The notes: generated by a model from the sequence alone, not told the origin. Positions 52,876-62,275 are shown, counted from the stretch's first letter. The stretch is DNA of 64,000 nt from Mesorhizobium muleiense (GCF_900099905.1 NZ_FNEE01000012.1:120451-184450); one strand, 5' to 3'. Numbers and translations: made by a program.

Positions 52876-53982
52876 TTGCGGATCAAAACCATCAAGGCCT
52901 ACCATGTCGTGCAGCCCTTTGTGGACGGGCCCTACCGCATGTCCAAGGGGCGTGTCGCCGCCGCGTTCGACGCGGTGATCGTCGCAATCACCTCCGACAG
53001 CGGGCTGACCGGCTGGGGCGAGATGGCGCCGCTCGGCAATTTCTACTCGCCGGCATTCGCGGCCGGCACTCGCGCCGGCGTCATCGAAATTGCGCCGCAT
53101 CTGCTCGGCCACGATCCTCGCGCCTTGGTCAGTATCGGCAGGCTGATGGATACGGTGTTCAAGGGCCACCCATACATCAAGTCGGCGCTCGACATGGCCT
53201 GCTCGGATCTCGCGGCACGCGCCGCCGACATACCGCTGGTGACGCTGCTCGGCGGGCGCGAGAGCGAGACGGCGGAACTCTACAAGGTCGTCACCCATGG
53301 CACCGTCGACGCGATGGCCGCACTGGCCAAGCGCATCGTCAGGGACGGGTTTCACCGGCTGCAGGTCAAGGTCGGCGGCAACGTCCATGACGACATCGAG
53401 CGCGTCACCGCGGTCGCCGCTTCAGTGCCGAAGGGCACCGTCATCTTCTGCGACGCCAATGCCGGCTGGACGCCCTATCAGGCGCGCCAGTTCGCTGACG
53501 CGACGCGCGCCATCGACTACACATTCGAGCAGCCCTGCACCACGATCGACGAATGCATGTCGGTGCGCCACTCGCTCGACAAGCCGATGGTGCTCGACGA
53601 ATCCGTCGCCTCGCTGGACGACATGCTCGACATCCACCGCAAGGGGGCGGCTGACGGGCTGACGCTGAAAATCTCGCGGCTCGGCGGCGTGACCAGGACG
53701 CGCCAGATCCGCGACCTTGCCGTCGACCTGGGCTTCATGATCACCGTCGAGGACACCGGCGGCGCCGAGATCGACACATCAGCCATGGCGCATCTGTCGC
53801 TGTCGACGCCGGAGGAGCGCCGGCTGCACGCCATCGCCTTCCACGAATGGGTGACGGTGCGCACCGCATCGAACAAGCCGCCGGTTTCGGGCAGCCGCAT
53901 GGGCATTCCGGACGGGCCGGGCCTCGGCATCGACGTTGTTCCCGACCTGCTTGGCGCGCCCTTCTTCGAGGTCGGCAGCTGA
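52876..53982 (+). CDS. mandelate racemase/muconate lactonizing (enolase superfamily) enzyme
   Basis: A 368-residue enolase-superfamily protein. A TTG start at 52876 gives the family N-terminus RIKTIKAYHVVQPF; an ATG at 52828 would add 16 odd residues. Catalytic lysine K165 lies in LQVKVGG (the first K of the usual KxK is Q163), metal ligands D193 (CDANAGW), E218 (FEQPC) and D241/E242 (LDES), and the second-side lysine K265 (LKISRLGG). This is the MLE-like subgroup, which includes amino-acid racemases/epimerases and cis-hydroxyproline dehydratases. The substrate is unknown. It stands between the RND operon and the DRL/kinase operon. Confidence 0.88.
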   Translation: MRIKTIKAYHVVQPFVDGPYRMSKGRVAAAFDAVIVAITSDSGLTGWGEMAPLGNFYSPAFAAGTRAGVIEIAPHLLGHDPRALVSIGRLMDTVFKGHPYIKSALDMACSDLAARAADIPLVTLLGGRESETAELYKVVTHGTVDAMAALAKRIVRDGFHRLQVKVGGNVHDDIERVTAVAASVPKGTVIFCDANAGWTPYQARQFADATRAIDYTFEQPCTTIDECMSVRHSLDKPMVLDESVASLDDMLDIHRKGAADGLTLKISRLGGVTRTRQIRDLAVDLGFMITVEDTGGAEIDTSAMAHLSLSTPEERRLHAIAFHEWVTVRTASNKPPVSGSRMGIPDGPGLGIDVVPDLLGAPFFEVGS

Positions 53983-54258
53983 CTGATATACTGGCATGCG
54001 CCGACTGAGCATGCCGGCCAGCGCTCTCTGTCGCGCGGCTTCGTTGTTAGCGATTGGCGCAGCGGCAGTTGAGCGGTCGTGAAACATTTTTTCGTCGCAC
54101 TCGCTTGCTTGCGAGAAGGGATGTCACGGTCGTCGCCGCCTGCATCCAAGAGATCACCGCCTTCTGCGCCCTAGCTGACCGCGCTGCCAAGCCGCAAGCC
54201 AGGGCTTGCACAAATTAAATCACAGAATGTTTGCGGGGACGGCTGCCGAATTGCCGGT
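53983..54258. other. intergenic region without recognisable gene
   Basis: This is the first 276 bp of the 358-bp gap before the DRL-like gene. I see no supported reading frame, RNA or repeat in it; the operator-like element begins at 54259. Confidence 0.5.
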
Positions 54259-54292
54259 TGAAATATTTTTCATTTGGAAATAGGAATGTTCA
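54259..54292. promoter_or_regulatory. SorC-type operator upstream of the DRL-like gene
   Basis: A 34-nt element starts TGAAATAT, has CATTTG at 54271-54276 and ends AATGTTCA. Its length and key positions coincide with the element at 58530-58563, on the other side of the SorC gene. Confidence 0.5.
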
Positions 54293-54340
54293 AAATGATG
54301 GCTTCGACGCTGCGGCGCGTCAGGAACTGGAGGAAGCGAC

Positions 54341-55663
54341 ATGGCCCATCCGCAATTTGCAGCGGAACTTTTGCAGCGCGCTGAACAGCAGGGACCGATC
54401 ACCATCGGGCTTGCCGGCGCCGGGCAGATGGGCACCGACATCGTCGTCCAGGTCGCGCTGATGCCGGGCATGCGGATCGGCGCCATTTCCGAGGTCAGGC
54501 CGCAGGCGGCGATCGATGCGGCGCTGCTCGCCGGCCACGACCGCTCGGATATCGTGCAGGCCGGCAATGCGGCGGCGATCGACCGCGCCATCGAGGCCGG
54601 CAAGATCGCGGTGACCGAAGATTTGCATGCGCTGGCGTCCGCCGGCCGCATCGACGTCATCATCGACGCGACAGGCAATCCCAACATCGGCACGCTGTTC
54701 GCGCTCGAAGTGATGAAGAACGGCAAGCATATCGTCATGCTCAACGTCGAGGCCGACATCACCATCGGCCGCTTCCTCAAGGAGGAGGCGCGCAAGGCCG
54801 GCGTCGTCTATACCGGTGCGGCCGGCGACGAGCCGGCCTGCACGCTGGAGATCATCGGCTTTGCCAGGAGCCTCGGCTTCAACATCATCGCCGCCGGCAA
54901 GGGCAAGAACAATCCGCTGAAGATCGACGCCATGCCGGCCGACTACGAGAAGGAGGCGGCCGAGCGCAACATGAATGCGCGCATGCTGGTCGAGTTCGTC
55001 GACGGCTCGAAGACGGCGATCGAGATGGTGGCGATCGCCAACGCCACCGGCCTGGTGCCCGACGTGCCGGGCATGCACGGCCCGACCGCGACGCTGGAGG
55101 AACTCGCCGGCGTGCTTTGCCCGCGCGAGGATGGCGGCGTGCTGCATCGCAAGGGCGTGGTCGACTATTCGATCGGCAAGGGCGTGGCGCCCGGCGTGTT
55201 CTGCATCATCGAGACCAGGCATCCGCGCGTGCTGGAGCGCATGATCGACCTCAAGGTCGGCAAGGGGCCGTATTTCACGATCTTCCGCCCCTATCATTTG
55301 ACCAGCCTGGAAGTGCCGCTTTCGGCGGCGCGCGCCGTGGTCTACAAGCGCGCCGACATGGAGCCGCTCGACCATCCGGTCGCCGAGGCGGTGGCGGTTG
55401 CCAAGAGCGAGCTTGCCCCTGGCCAGTTGCTCGGCATGATCGGCGAGAACGACTATCGCGGCTTCGCCATGACCTGGGAGGACGCGCGCGCCCGCGGCGC
55501 CCTGCCGCTCGGCCTCGCCGAACGCGCCAAGGTGGTCAAGCCGGTCAAGACAGGCGATTTCCTCACCTATGAAAATTGTGTACCTGACGATTCGATGGTG
55601 ATAACCCAGATCCGCCGTCGTCTCGACCAGTCGGACGGACGGTTCGTTACGAACGCCGCCTGA
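54341..55663 (+). CDS. DXR-like (DRL) family NAD(P)-dependent oxidoreductase with SAF domain
   Basis: A 440-residue protein: Rossmann domain with GAGQMG (26-31), NGKHIVMLNVEAD near 127-139, the central catalytic part (AAGKGKNNPLKIDAMPADY; GSKTAIEMVAIANATG) and a C-terminal SAF-like domain (about 345-430). This is the homoserine-dehydrogenase-like family of Brucella DRL, which replaces DXR in the MEP pathway there. Many rhizobia have relatives besides true DXR, so another sugar-phosphate reaction is likely here. It precedes an FGGY kinase by 19 bp in the same operon. GGAGG lies before the ATG. Confidence 0.85.
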   Translation: MAHPQFAAELLQRAEQQGPITIGLAGAGQMGTDIVVQVALMPGMRIGAISEVRPQAAIDAALLAGHDRSDIVQAGNAAAIDRAIEAGKIAVTEDLHALASAGRIDVIIDATGNPNIGTLFALEVMKNGKHIVMLNVEADITIGRFLKEEARKAGVVYTGAAGDEPACTLEIIGFARSLGFNIIAAGKGKNNPLKIDAMPADYEKEAAERNMNARMLVEFVDGSKTAIEMVAIANATGLVPDVPGMHGPTATLEELAGVLCPREDGGVLHRKGVVDYSIGKGVAPGVFCIIETRHPRVLERMIDLKVGKGPYFTIFRPYHLTSLEVPLSAARAVVYKRADMEPLDHPVAEAVAVAKSELAPGQLLGMIGENDYRGFAMTWEDARARGALPLGLAERAKVVKPVKTGDFLTYENCVPDDSMVITQIRRRLDQSDGRFVTNAA

Positions 55664-55682
55664 TCCGCTGGATTCCCGCCTG

Positions 55683-57239
55683 ATGGACGATGTCGTAATC
55701 GGGATCGACGCCTCGACCACGGCCGTGAAAGCGATTGCCTTCACGCGCGACGGCAAGGAGCTGTTCCAGGCGCGCGAAGCCTATCCGCTTTCAAATCCCA
55801 GGCCCGGCCATTTCGAGCAGGATGCCGAACATTGGTGGACCGCGCTGCTCGGCGCCTTGAAGCAGGTCGCTGAGGCGGTTGGCGCTGCCCGGGTGGCGGC
55901 GATCGCCATCGCCCACCAGCGCGAGACCTTCACGCTGATCGATCATGCCGGCAAGCCGCTTATTCCGGCGATCCTGTGGCTGGACGAGCGGGCGCGCCCG
56001 CAAGTCATTAGGCTTTCGGCGGAGCTCGGCCGCGAGACGATCCGCGACTGGAGCGGCAAACCGCCGGACCCGACGCCCGCGCTCTATGCGATCGCCTGGC
56101 TTGCCGAGCACCAGCCGCAAACGCTTGATGACGCAGCCGCACTCGTCGACGTGCATGGCTTCTTCGTCCACCGGCTGACCGGACGTCTGGTCACCAGCAC
56201 GGCAAGTGCGGATCCGCTCGGGCTGCTCGACGTCAAGAATGGCACTTGGCACCCTGAGCTCGTCGAGGCCGCGGGGCTGCGCCCGGACCAGTTGCCGCGA
56301 CTGGTCGCGCCCGGCGCGATCTGTGGCGGGCTTGGTGAAAGCGTGGCCCGGCTGATCGGGTTGAAGGCCGGCACGCCTGTTGTCGCCGGAGCCGGCGACG
56401 GCCAGGCGATGGGCCTTGGCATGGGCGTCTATGGCGACGGCAAAAACTATCTTTCGCTCGGCTCGGGCATCGTCAGCGGCTGTTACTCCCATGGGATCAC
56501 GACGTCGGACGCGTTTCGAACGCTGGTCTCGCCGACCGGCTCGGGCTTCATGCTGGAGACCGTGCTGCGCTCGGGCATGCAACTGGTCGACTGGATCGTT
56601 CGCACCACCGGCTCGCCGTCGGCTGCAGCCCTGGAGAATGCAGCGGTCGACGTTGCCGCCGGCAGCGAGGGCCTGCTCGTCTTGCCGTATTGGGCCGGTG
56701 TGATGAGTCCCTATTGGGACGGCGCGGCGCGCGGCGCCATTGTCGGCCTGTCGCTCGACCATGAGCCGAAGCACCTTTTTCGAGCGGTTCTGGAAGGCAT
56801 CGCCTTCGAGCAGGCGATCGCCAGCGAGGCAATGGAAACTCAAGCAGCGGAAACTCGGGCGGTGGAAACCCAAGCGGCGCAAACCCAGGCGGCGAAAACG
56901 CTGGCCGGCGGCAAACCGGCGGCGATGATCGCCGCCGGCGGCGGCACCAACTGCGCCCTGCTGATGCGGATCATGGCAAGCGTGCTCGAGCGGCCGCTCT
57001 CCGTCTCGCCAGTCAACGAAGCCGCAGCGCTCGGCGCCGCCATGCTGGCGGCTTCCGCCATCGGATGGTTTGCCTCGCCTGAAACGGCGGCAGAGGCGAT
57101 GGCCGCGCCGCCGACCAGGCATGTCGACCCCGTCGACGGGCTGGTCTCCGGTTACCGTGCGCGCAAGGCAATCTACCGCGACCTCTATCAGGCGACGCGC
57201 GAGACCCATGTGCGGCTCGGTGAAGTCGGGCAGGTTTAG
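55683..57239 (+). CDS. FGGY-family carbohydrate kinase with repeat insertion
   Basis: A 518-residue kinase: phosphate-binding VIGIDASTTAVKAIAF (5-20), IAHQRETFTLID, DADPLGLLD-type substrate block (ASADPLGLLD) and ATP-site IAAGGGTNCALL. Between the helix FEQAIASEA and the ATP site it carries a 25-residue insertion of five pentads (384-408) encoded by 15-bp tandem repeats. It is co-transcribed with the DRL-like gene and its end overlaps the convergent SorC gene end by 4 bp. It probably phosphorylates the sugar or polyol imported by the Rbs-like transporter downstream. Confidence 0.92.
   Translation: MDDVVIGIDASTTAVKAIAFTRDGKELFQAREAYPLSNPRPGHFEQDAEHWWTALLGALKQVAEAVGAARVAAIAIAHQRETFTLIDHAGKPLIPAILWLDERARPQVIRLSAELGRETIRDWSGKPPDPTPALYAIAWLAEHQPQTLDDAAALVDVHGFFVHRLTGRLVTSTASADPLGLLDVKNGTWHPELVEAAGLRPDQLPRLVAPGAICGGLGESVARLIGLKAGTPVVAGAGDGQAMGLGMGVYGDGKNYLSLGSGIVSGCYSHGITTSDAFRTLVSPTGSGFMLETVLRSGMQLVDWIVRTTGSPSAAALENAAVDVAAGSEGLLVLPYWAGVMSPYWDGAARGAIVGLSLDHEPKHLFRAVLEGIAFEQAIASEAMETQAAETRAVETQAAQTQAAKTLAGGKPAAMIAAGGGTNCALLMRIMASVLERPLSVSPVNEAAALGAAMLAASAIGWFASPETAAEAMAAPPTRHVDPVDGLVSGYRARKAIYRDLYQATRETHVRLGEVGQV
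56832..56906 (+). repeat. five in-frame 15-bp repeats in the kinase gene
   Basis: Five imperfect copies of GCGGAAACYCAAGCG coding for M/A/V-E-T-Q-A-like pentads. The run lies in a surface loop of the kinase fold. Confidence 0.8.
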
Positions 57240-58198
57240 CGGTTGAGCAGGCCCTTGGCGGCGTCCTCGTCGGTGATCAGAACCGATATCCTGGTGTTGG
57301 CAAGCGCCGCCCGCATGATGGCGATTTTTTCCTGCCCTCCCGAGACCAGGATGATGGCCGGGATGTCCGACAGGTCCTGCAGCGGATAGGCGCAGACCCG
57401 GCGGTTGACCTCATGGTCGACGAGCCGGCCGTCGGCGTCGATGAAATGGCATAAAATATCGCCAACTGCGCCGGCCGCCTGAAGCTCTTCGAGTTCGCTG
57501 GGCTTGATGAAGCCGTAATTGGCGATCGGGCTGTCAGTGGAAAACGATCCGACGCTGAGCACGGCGATGTTTGCCCGGCGTGCACGGAAGACGACGTCCT
57601 GAACGCTGCGCTGGCTCATGAAGGCTTCGCGCTGCTCCGGCCTGTCGGCATAGACCGGCACCGGCAGCAGAAAGCACTCGGCGCCGATCTTTTCGGCGAA
57701 TTCCCAGGCGCTTTCGGTCGGGTTGAGCGGCTGGGCATGGGTGAGGCCGCCCAGCATGGAAACCACCGTCGTCCTGGCGATCGGCCGCCGCGGCAATTCA
57801 TTGATGGCGAATTTCAGCGTGCGCCCCCAGCCCAGCGCGATGACATCGCCGGCATTCACATTGTCGGCCAGATAGGCGCCAGCGGCATGGCCGATCATCA
57901 GCGGCGCGTTGCTTCGGTCGGCGGCCGACGGCACCACAACGGCCTGGCTGAGCCCAAAACGCTGTTTTAGAGCCTCTTCCAGCACCAGGCATTCGACGAC
58001 GCTGTCACGGATGCGGAACTGGACGACGCCCTCCTCACGCGCGGCCGACAGGATGCGATGCACCTTGATGCGGCCGATGCCGAGGATCTCTGAAATCCTC
58101 TCCTGCGTCAGACCCTCGACATAGTAGTGCCACGCGGCACGGGCCTTCAGCTCGGCATCCGGGAAGCGCGAGGCCTTGTCATTGTCTGTCATCGCCAT
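57236..58198 (-). CDS. SorC-like transcriptional regulator of the DRL/Rbs region
   Basis: A 320-residue regulator: helix-turn-helix at about 30-58 (LTQERISEILGIGRIKVHRIL, given in part) and SorC sugar-binding domain (GDVIALGWGRTLKFAINE; LSVGSFSTDSPIANYGF). GGAGGG is 7 nt before the ATG at 58198. It is flanked by the DRL/kinase operon, convergent on one side, and the transporter operon, divergent on the other. Matching operator-like elements lie before both. Confidence 0.92.
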   Translation of the reverse strand: MAMTDNDKASRFPDAELKARAAWHYYVEGLTQERISEILGIGRIKVHRILSAAREEGVVQFRIRDSVVECLVLEEALKQRFGLSQAVVVPSAADRSNAPLMIGHAAGAYLADNVNAGDVIALGWGRTLKFAINELPRRPIARTTVVSMLGGLTHAQPLNPTESAWEFAEKIGAECFLLPVPVYADRPEQREAFMSQRSVQDVVFRARRANIAVLSVGSFSTDSPIANYGFIKPSELEELQAAGAVGDILCHFIDADGRLVDHEVNRRVCAYPLQDLSDIPAIILVSGGQEKIAIMRAALANTRISVLITDEDAAKGLLNR

Positions 58199-58234
58199 CT
58201 TTTTGCCCTCCCGCGGTCGTCCGAATCCTTAAAT

Positions 58235-58248
58235 GCCATTCAAATGGC
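58235..58248. promoter_or_regulatory. short palindrome upstream of the SorC gene
   Basis: GCCATT-CA-AATGGC, 37 bp before the regulator start; possible autoregulatory site. The remaining 58249-58501 holds nothing I recognise. Confidence 0.4.
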
Positions 58249-58500
58249 GTTATCCGACCAAGCGACGCGAAATTATTCTGCGTGCCCGGGATTCGAGATT
58301 CAGGACATCGACAGGATACCTCTACAACGTGAGTGAAAGCCAAAATGGTCAACATTTACTTCGTCTTGGCCGTCCTGCCCTGCTCAAGCAGCCGACATGA
58401 ATCCGCAGGATGAGACCGGAGCTGAAAAACGCGGCATTTCATGCCCTTTCGTACGGCAAACCGGCTGGCGGCGCAAACCGGCTGGAATGATGCGGCGGGC

Positions 58501-58563
58501 CTTGACAATTTTCCGACGAACAGTTTAGCTGAACAAAATTGCATATCAAAGATAAATTGTTCA
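58501..58563 (+). promoter_or_regulatory. promoter and SorC-type operator of the Rbs-like operon
   Basis: CTTGACA at 58501-58507 is a strong -35; the -10 is near 58524-58530. A 34-nt element (58530-58563) follows directly: TGAACAA and TTGTTCA form a perfect inverted repeat, with CATATC at 58542-58547. Its position at the transcription start suits repression. Confidence 0.65.
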
Positions 58564-58631
58564 CAGGGAGGTGCCTGGTGAACAAGAGTGAGCCGACGAC
58601 GCATCGCCGGAGCGCTGATGGAGGAGACAAA

Positions 58632-59642
58632 ATGGCTGTGAGCAACGGTGCAAGCGAGTTGAAGGCCGGCACAAATGCACAGGCCGCGGCGGGCGCGAAG
58701 CTTTCGGCGCTGTTCGCCGGAACCATGGGACCGCTAATCGGGCTGGTGCTGCTGTGCCTTGCGCTGTCGCTGACCACCGACACGTTTCTGACTGTCCGCA
58801 ACATCCTCAACGTGCTCGACCAGGTCACCGTGCTCGGCATCATGGCGATCGGCATGACGCTGGTCATCCTGATCGGTGGCATCGACCTGTCCGTCGGTTC
58901 CGTGCTGGCGCTCGCCGCCATGGTGATGGGCTTCGTCGCCCATCCCGACCACCTCAATCTCGGCATGCCTGCCGGCATCGTCACAGCGCTTGTCGTTGCT
59001 GGGCTTTGCGGGCTGGTTTCAGGCCTGCTCGTGACCGTCACCAAGCTGCCGCCCTTCATCGCCACGCTGGCGATGATGTCGGTGGCGCGCGGTCTTGCCA
59101 ACATGATCACCGACGGCTCGCAGATCATCGGCTTCCCCGACTGGTTCACCAGCCTGTCGATCATCCGCCATTTCGGCTTCCTGTCGGTCACCGTCGGCTT
59201 GATGATCGTGCTGGCCATCATCTTCGCGATCTTCCTCAACTATCGCGCGACCGGTCGCAGCCTCTACGCGATCGGCGGCAGCGCCGAGGTCGCCAGGCTG
59301 TCCGGCATACCGGTCAAGTCGCTGACCAACTGGGTCTATGCAGTCTGCGGCGTTCTGGCCGGGCTCGCCGGCATCGTGCTTGCGGCACGGCTTGATTCTG
59401 TCCAGCCGAGTTCCGGCTTCGGCTACGAACTGGATACGATAGCGGCGGTGGTGATCGGCGGCGCCAGCCTGTCGGGCGGCGTCGGCTCGATCGGCGGCAC
59501 CGCCATCGGCGTGCTCATCATCGGCGTGCTGCGCAACGGGCTGAACCTGCTCGGCGTGTCGCCCTTCATCCAGCAGGTGGTGATCGGCGTGGTGATCGCG
59601 CTTGCGGTGGCCACGGATACATGGCGGCGCAGAGCTCAATGA
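58632..59642 (+). CDS. sugar ABC permease (RbsC-like)
   Basis: A 336-residue permease with about nine to ten helices; markers GGIDLSVGSVLALAAMVMGF, YAIGGSAEVARLSGIPVK and GGASLSGGVGSIGGTAIG. The ATG at 58632 has GGAGG 8 nt upstream; earlier in-frame starts lack one. The permease comes first in this operon, an unusual order. Confidence 0.92.
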   Translation: MAVSNGASELKAGTNAQAAAGAKLSALFAGTMGPLIGLVLLCLALSLTTDTFLTVRNILNVLDQVTVLGIMAIGMTLVILIGGIDLSVGSVLALAAMVMGFVAHPDHLNLGMPAGIVTALVVAGLCGLVSGLLVTVTKLPPFIATLAMMSVARGLANMITDGSQIIGFPDWFTSLSIIRHFGFLSVTVGLMIVLAIIFAIFLNYRATGRSLYAIGGSAEVARLSGIPVKSLTNWVYAVCGVLAGLAGIVLAARLDSVQPSSGFGYELDTIAAVVIGGASLSGGVGSIGGTAIGVLIIGVLRNGLNLLGVSPFIQQVVIGVVIALAVATDTWRRRAQ

Positions 59643-59793
59643 AGACTGGCGCGCAATGAAGAGTGGGGCGCATTAAAGAATTCACCCGGATGTCCGGGCG
59701 AACACGGATCGGTGATCCGAAACTGGGAGTTGTTCGGCCAAGGGGCGCCGTGATGCGCCGGCAGGACAGATTGAACATCAACGGAGGAAAAAC

Positions 59794-60732
59794 ATGCTGA
59801 CCAAACGTTCATTGCTGCTTGCTGCCGCAGCCGTCATTCCGCTGCTCGGACTGTCCGAGATGGCCTCGGCCAAGGAGGCCAAGAAGCTTGGTCTCGCAGT
59901 CGCCAACCTGCAGGCCGATTTCTTCAACCAGATCAAGCAGTCCGTCGAGGCCTATGGCAAGGAAAAGGGCATCGAGATCGTCACCGTCGACGCCAAGGGC
60001 GATTCGGCGACCCAGGTCAGCCAGGTGCAGGACCTGATCACGCAAAACATCGATGCGCTGATCTACATCCCAGCCGGCGCCACCGCCGCCACCGTGCCGA
60101 CCAAGACTGCCAAAGCCGCCGGCATCCCGGTCATCAATGTCGACCGCAACGCCGAGGGCGCACCCGGCGACACCTTCATCGCCACCAACAGCGTCGCATC
60201 GGCCAAGGCGGTTTGCGACTACATCGCCAAGCAGGCCGGCGGCAAGGGCGAGTTGATCATCATCCATGGCCAGAAAGGCACGACGCCCGAGGTCGACCGG
60301 TCGAAGGGCTGCGGCGAAGCGCTGAGCGCCTATCCCGACATCAAGGTGGTCGGCGAGCTATGGAGCGAAGGCTGGCACCAGGACGAGGGCTTCAAGCTGA
60401 CGCAGGACCTGCTGCAGTCGCATCCAGACGTGTCGATCGTCATCGGCCAGGCCGATGCGCTGGCGCTCGGTGCGGCGCAGGCGGTCAAGGTCGCCAATCC
60501 CGGCCACAAGGTCTGGGTTGCCGGCTTCGACGGCGACGTGGCGGCGCTCAAGGCGCTGAAGGGCGGCGTCTTCGACGTGACTGCGACGCAGCAGACACAA
60601 GGCATGGGCCGGCTTGCCGTCGATGCGGCGATCAAGCTGGTGGCCGGCGAAACCGTTCCCGCAGAACAGCTGCAGGATGCGACGCTGACCACCAAGGACA
60701 ATGTCGACCAGTTCATCGCCAAGCATCCCTGA
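59794..60732 (+). CDS. sugar ABC solute-binding protein (RbsB-like)
   Basis: A 312-residue periplasmic protein: signal peptide to about residue 26 (ending EMASA), then KKLGLAVANLQADFFNQIK, and ligand-contact blocks VINVDRNAEG and VAGFDGDVAAL. It is close to the ribose/xylitol/erythritol-type binding proteins. GGAGG precedes the ATG. It lies between the permease and the double ATPase. Confidence 0.92.
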   Translation: MLTKRSLLLAAAAVIPLLGLSEMASAKEAKKLGLAVANLQADFFNQIKQSVEAYGKEKGIEIVTVDAKGDSATQVSQVQDLITQNIDALIYIPAGATAATVPTKTAKAAGIPVINVDRNAEGAPGDTFIATNSVASAKAVCDYIAKQAGGKGELIIIHGQKGTTPEVDRSKGCGEALSAYPDIKVVGELWSEGWHQDEGFKLTQDLLQSHPDVSIVIGQADALALGAAQAVKVANPGHKVWVAGFDGDVAALKALKGGVFDVTATQQTQGMGRLAVDAAIKLVAGETVPAEQLQDATLTTKDNVDQFIAKHP

Positions 60733-60766
60733 TCCCAGACATTCCTGATTATTGACGAGCGGAACG

Positions 60767-62275
60767 ATGTCCCTGGATCCCAGCCATACGCAGACCCCGC
60801 ATCTGGGGCTCTTCGTCAGCGGCCTCTGCAAGAGCTACGGACCGGTGCAGGTCCTGGCCGATGCGAGCTTCGAGGTGCGGCCGGGAGAGGTCGTGGCGCT
60901 GCTTGGAGAAAATGGCGCCGGCAAGTCCACCGTTTCGAACATCATCGCCGGGTCGACCAAACCCGATGCCGGCAGCATCGCATGGCGGGGGAAGCCGTAT
61001 TCCCCCGCCTCTCCCGCCGCGGCCATCGACGCCGGCGTCGGCATGATCCACCAGGAACTGAAGCTGCTGCCGGATCTGTCGGTTGCCGAGAACGTCTATG
61101 TCGGGCGCCTGCTGATGCGCGGCGGCCGCATCGACCGCGCGGCCATGAATGCGCGGGCATCGGCCCAACTGAAGCGGCTCGGCCTCGATGTCTCGCCGGA
61201 ACGCAAGGTCGGCACGCTGCGCATCGCCGCCCAGCAGCAGGTCGAGATCGCCAAGGCGCTGACGCTCAATGCCGAGCTTCTGATCTTCGACGAGCCGACA
61301 GCGGCACTTGGCAGTGAGGAAACGGAGCTGTTGTTCAAGCAGATCCGCAAGCTCAAGGCGGAAGGCATGTCTTTCATCTATATCAGCCACCGGCTGGACG
61401 AGGTCGCTGCGATCGCCGACCGCGTCGTGGTGATGCGCGACGGGCGCATTGTCGCCCGCCACGAGCGCGCCGACGTTCCGGTGCGCACGATAGTCGAGCA
61501 GATGGTCGGCCGCAGCGTCGAGCGGATGTTCCCGCCGCTGTCGGAGCCGGGCAGCGAGGCGTTGCTCGAGGTCGACAACCTGTCCTCGCCGGAACGCAGT
61601 TTTCAGAATGTCAGCTTTTCGGTAAGGGCCGGCGAAATCCTTGGCATCGCCGGGCTGATCGGCGCCGGCCGCACTGAGCTGGTGCGGGCGATTGCCGGCG
61701 CCGATCCGATTTCCTCGGGGTCGGTGCGTATCGCCGGCAAACCGGTGCACCTCACTGGCCCGGCGGCGGCGATCAAGGCCGGCGTCGTGCTGGTGCCGGA
61801 AGACCGCAAGGCGCAAGGCGTGGTGCTCGACCAGACCATCGGCGAGAATCTGGCGATCGGCAATTTCGACCATGTCGCGCCGAATGGCTGGGTGTTTCCC
61901 AAGGCGGTGCAGAAATTCGCCGAGGCCGGCATCGGCCGGCTCGGCGTCAAGGGCCGGCCTAACCAGGCGATCAGCAAGCTTTCCGGCGGCAACCAGCAGA
62001 AGGTGATCATCGCCAAATGGATCTCACGGCCACCCAAGGTGTTCATCCTGGACGAGCCGACACGCGGCATCGACGTCGGCGCCCGCGCCGCGATCTACGA
62101 TGTCATCGCCGAACTCGCCCGCTCCGGCATGGCGGTGGTGGTGGTGAGCTCCGACCTCGAGGAAGTGCTCGGCCTGTCGCATCGCGTGCTGGTGCTGAGC
62201 CGTGGCCGCCAGCGTGGCATTCTCGACCGCAGCGAAGCAAGCAACGTCGCCGTCATGGAGCTCGCCACAAGCTGA
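60767..62275 (+). CDS. sugar ABC double ATPase (RbsA-like)
   Basis: A 502-residue fused ATPase. The first domain has Walker A GENGAGKST (47-55) and the QQQVEIAKAL signature; the second has the degenerate GLIGAGRTE in place of Walker A and a full LSGGNQQK with DEPTRGIDVGA. This is the normal RbsA pattern. The ATG at 60767 is preferred over a TTG 15 bp earlier. Confidence 0.94.
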   Translation: MSLDPSHTQTPHLGLFVSGLCKSYGPVQVLADASFEVRPGEVVALLGENGAGKSTVSNIIAGSTKPDAGSIAWRGKPYSPASPAAAIDAGVGMIHQELKLLPDLSVAENVYVGRLLMRGGRIDRAAMNARASAQLKRLGLDVSPERKVGTLRIAAQQQVEIAKALTLNAELLIFDEPTAALGSEETELLFKQIRKLKAEGMSFIYISHRLDEVAAIADRVVVMRDGRIVARHERADVPVRTIVEQMVGRSVERMFPPLSEPGSEALLEVDNLSSPERSFQNVSFSVRAGEILGIAGLIGAGRTELVRAIAGADPISSGSVRIAGKPVHLTGPAAAIKAGVVLVPEDRKAQGVVLDQTIGENLAIGNFDHVAPNGWVFPKAVQKFAEAGIGRLGVKGRPNQAISKLSGGNQQKVIIAKWISRPPKVFILDEPTRGIDVGARAAIYDVIAELARSGMAVVVVSSDLEEVLGLSHRVLVLSRGRQRGILDRSEASNVAVMELATS

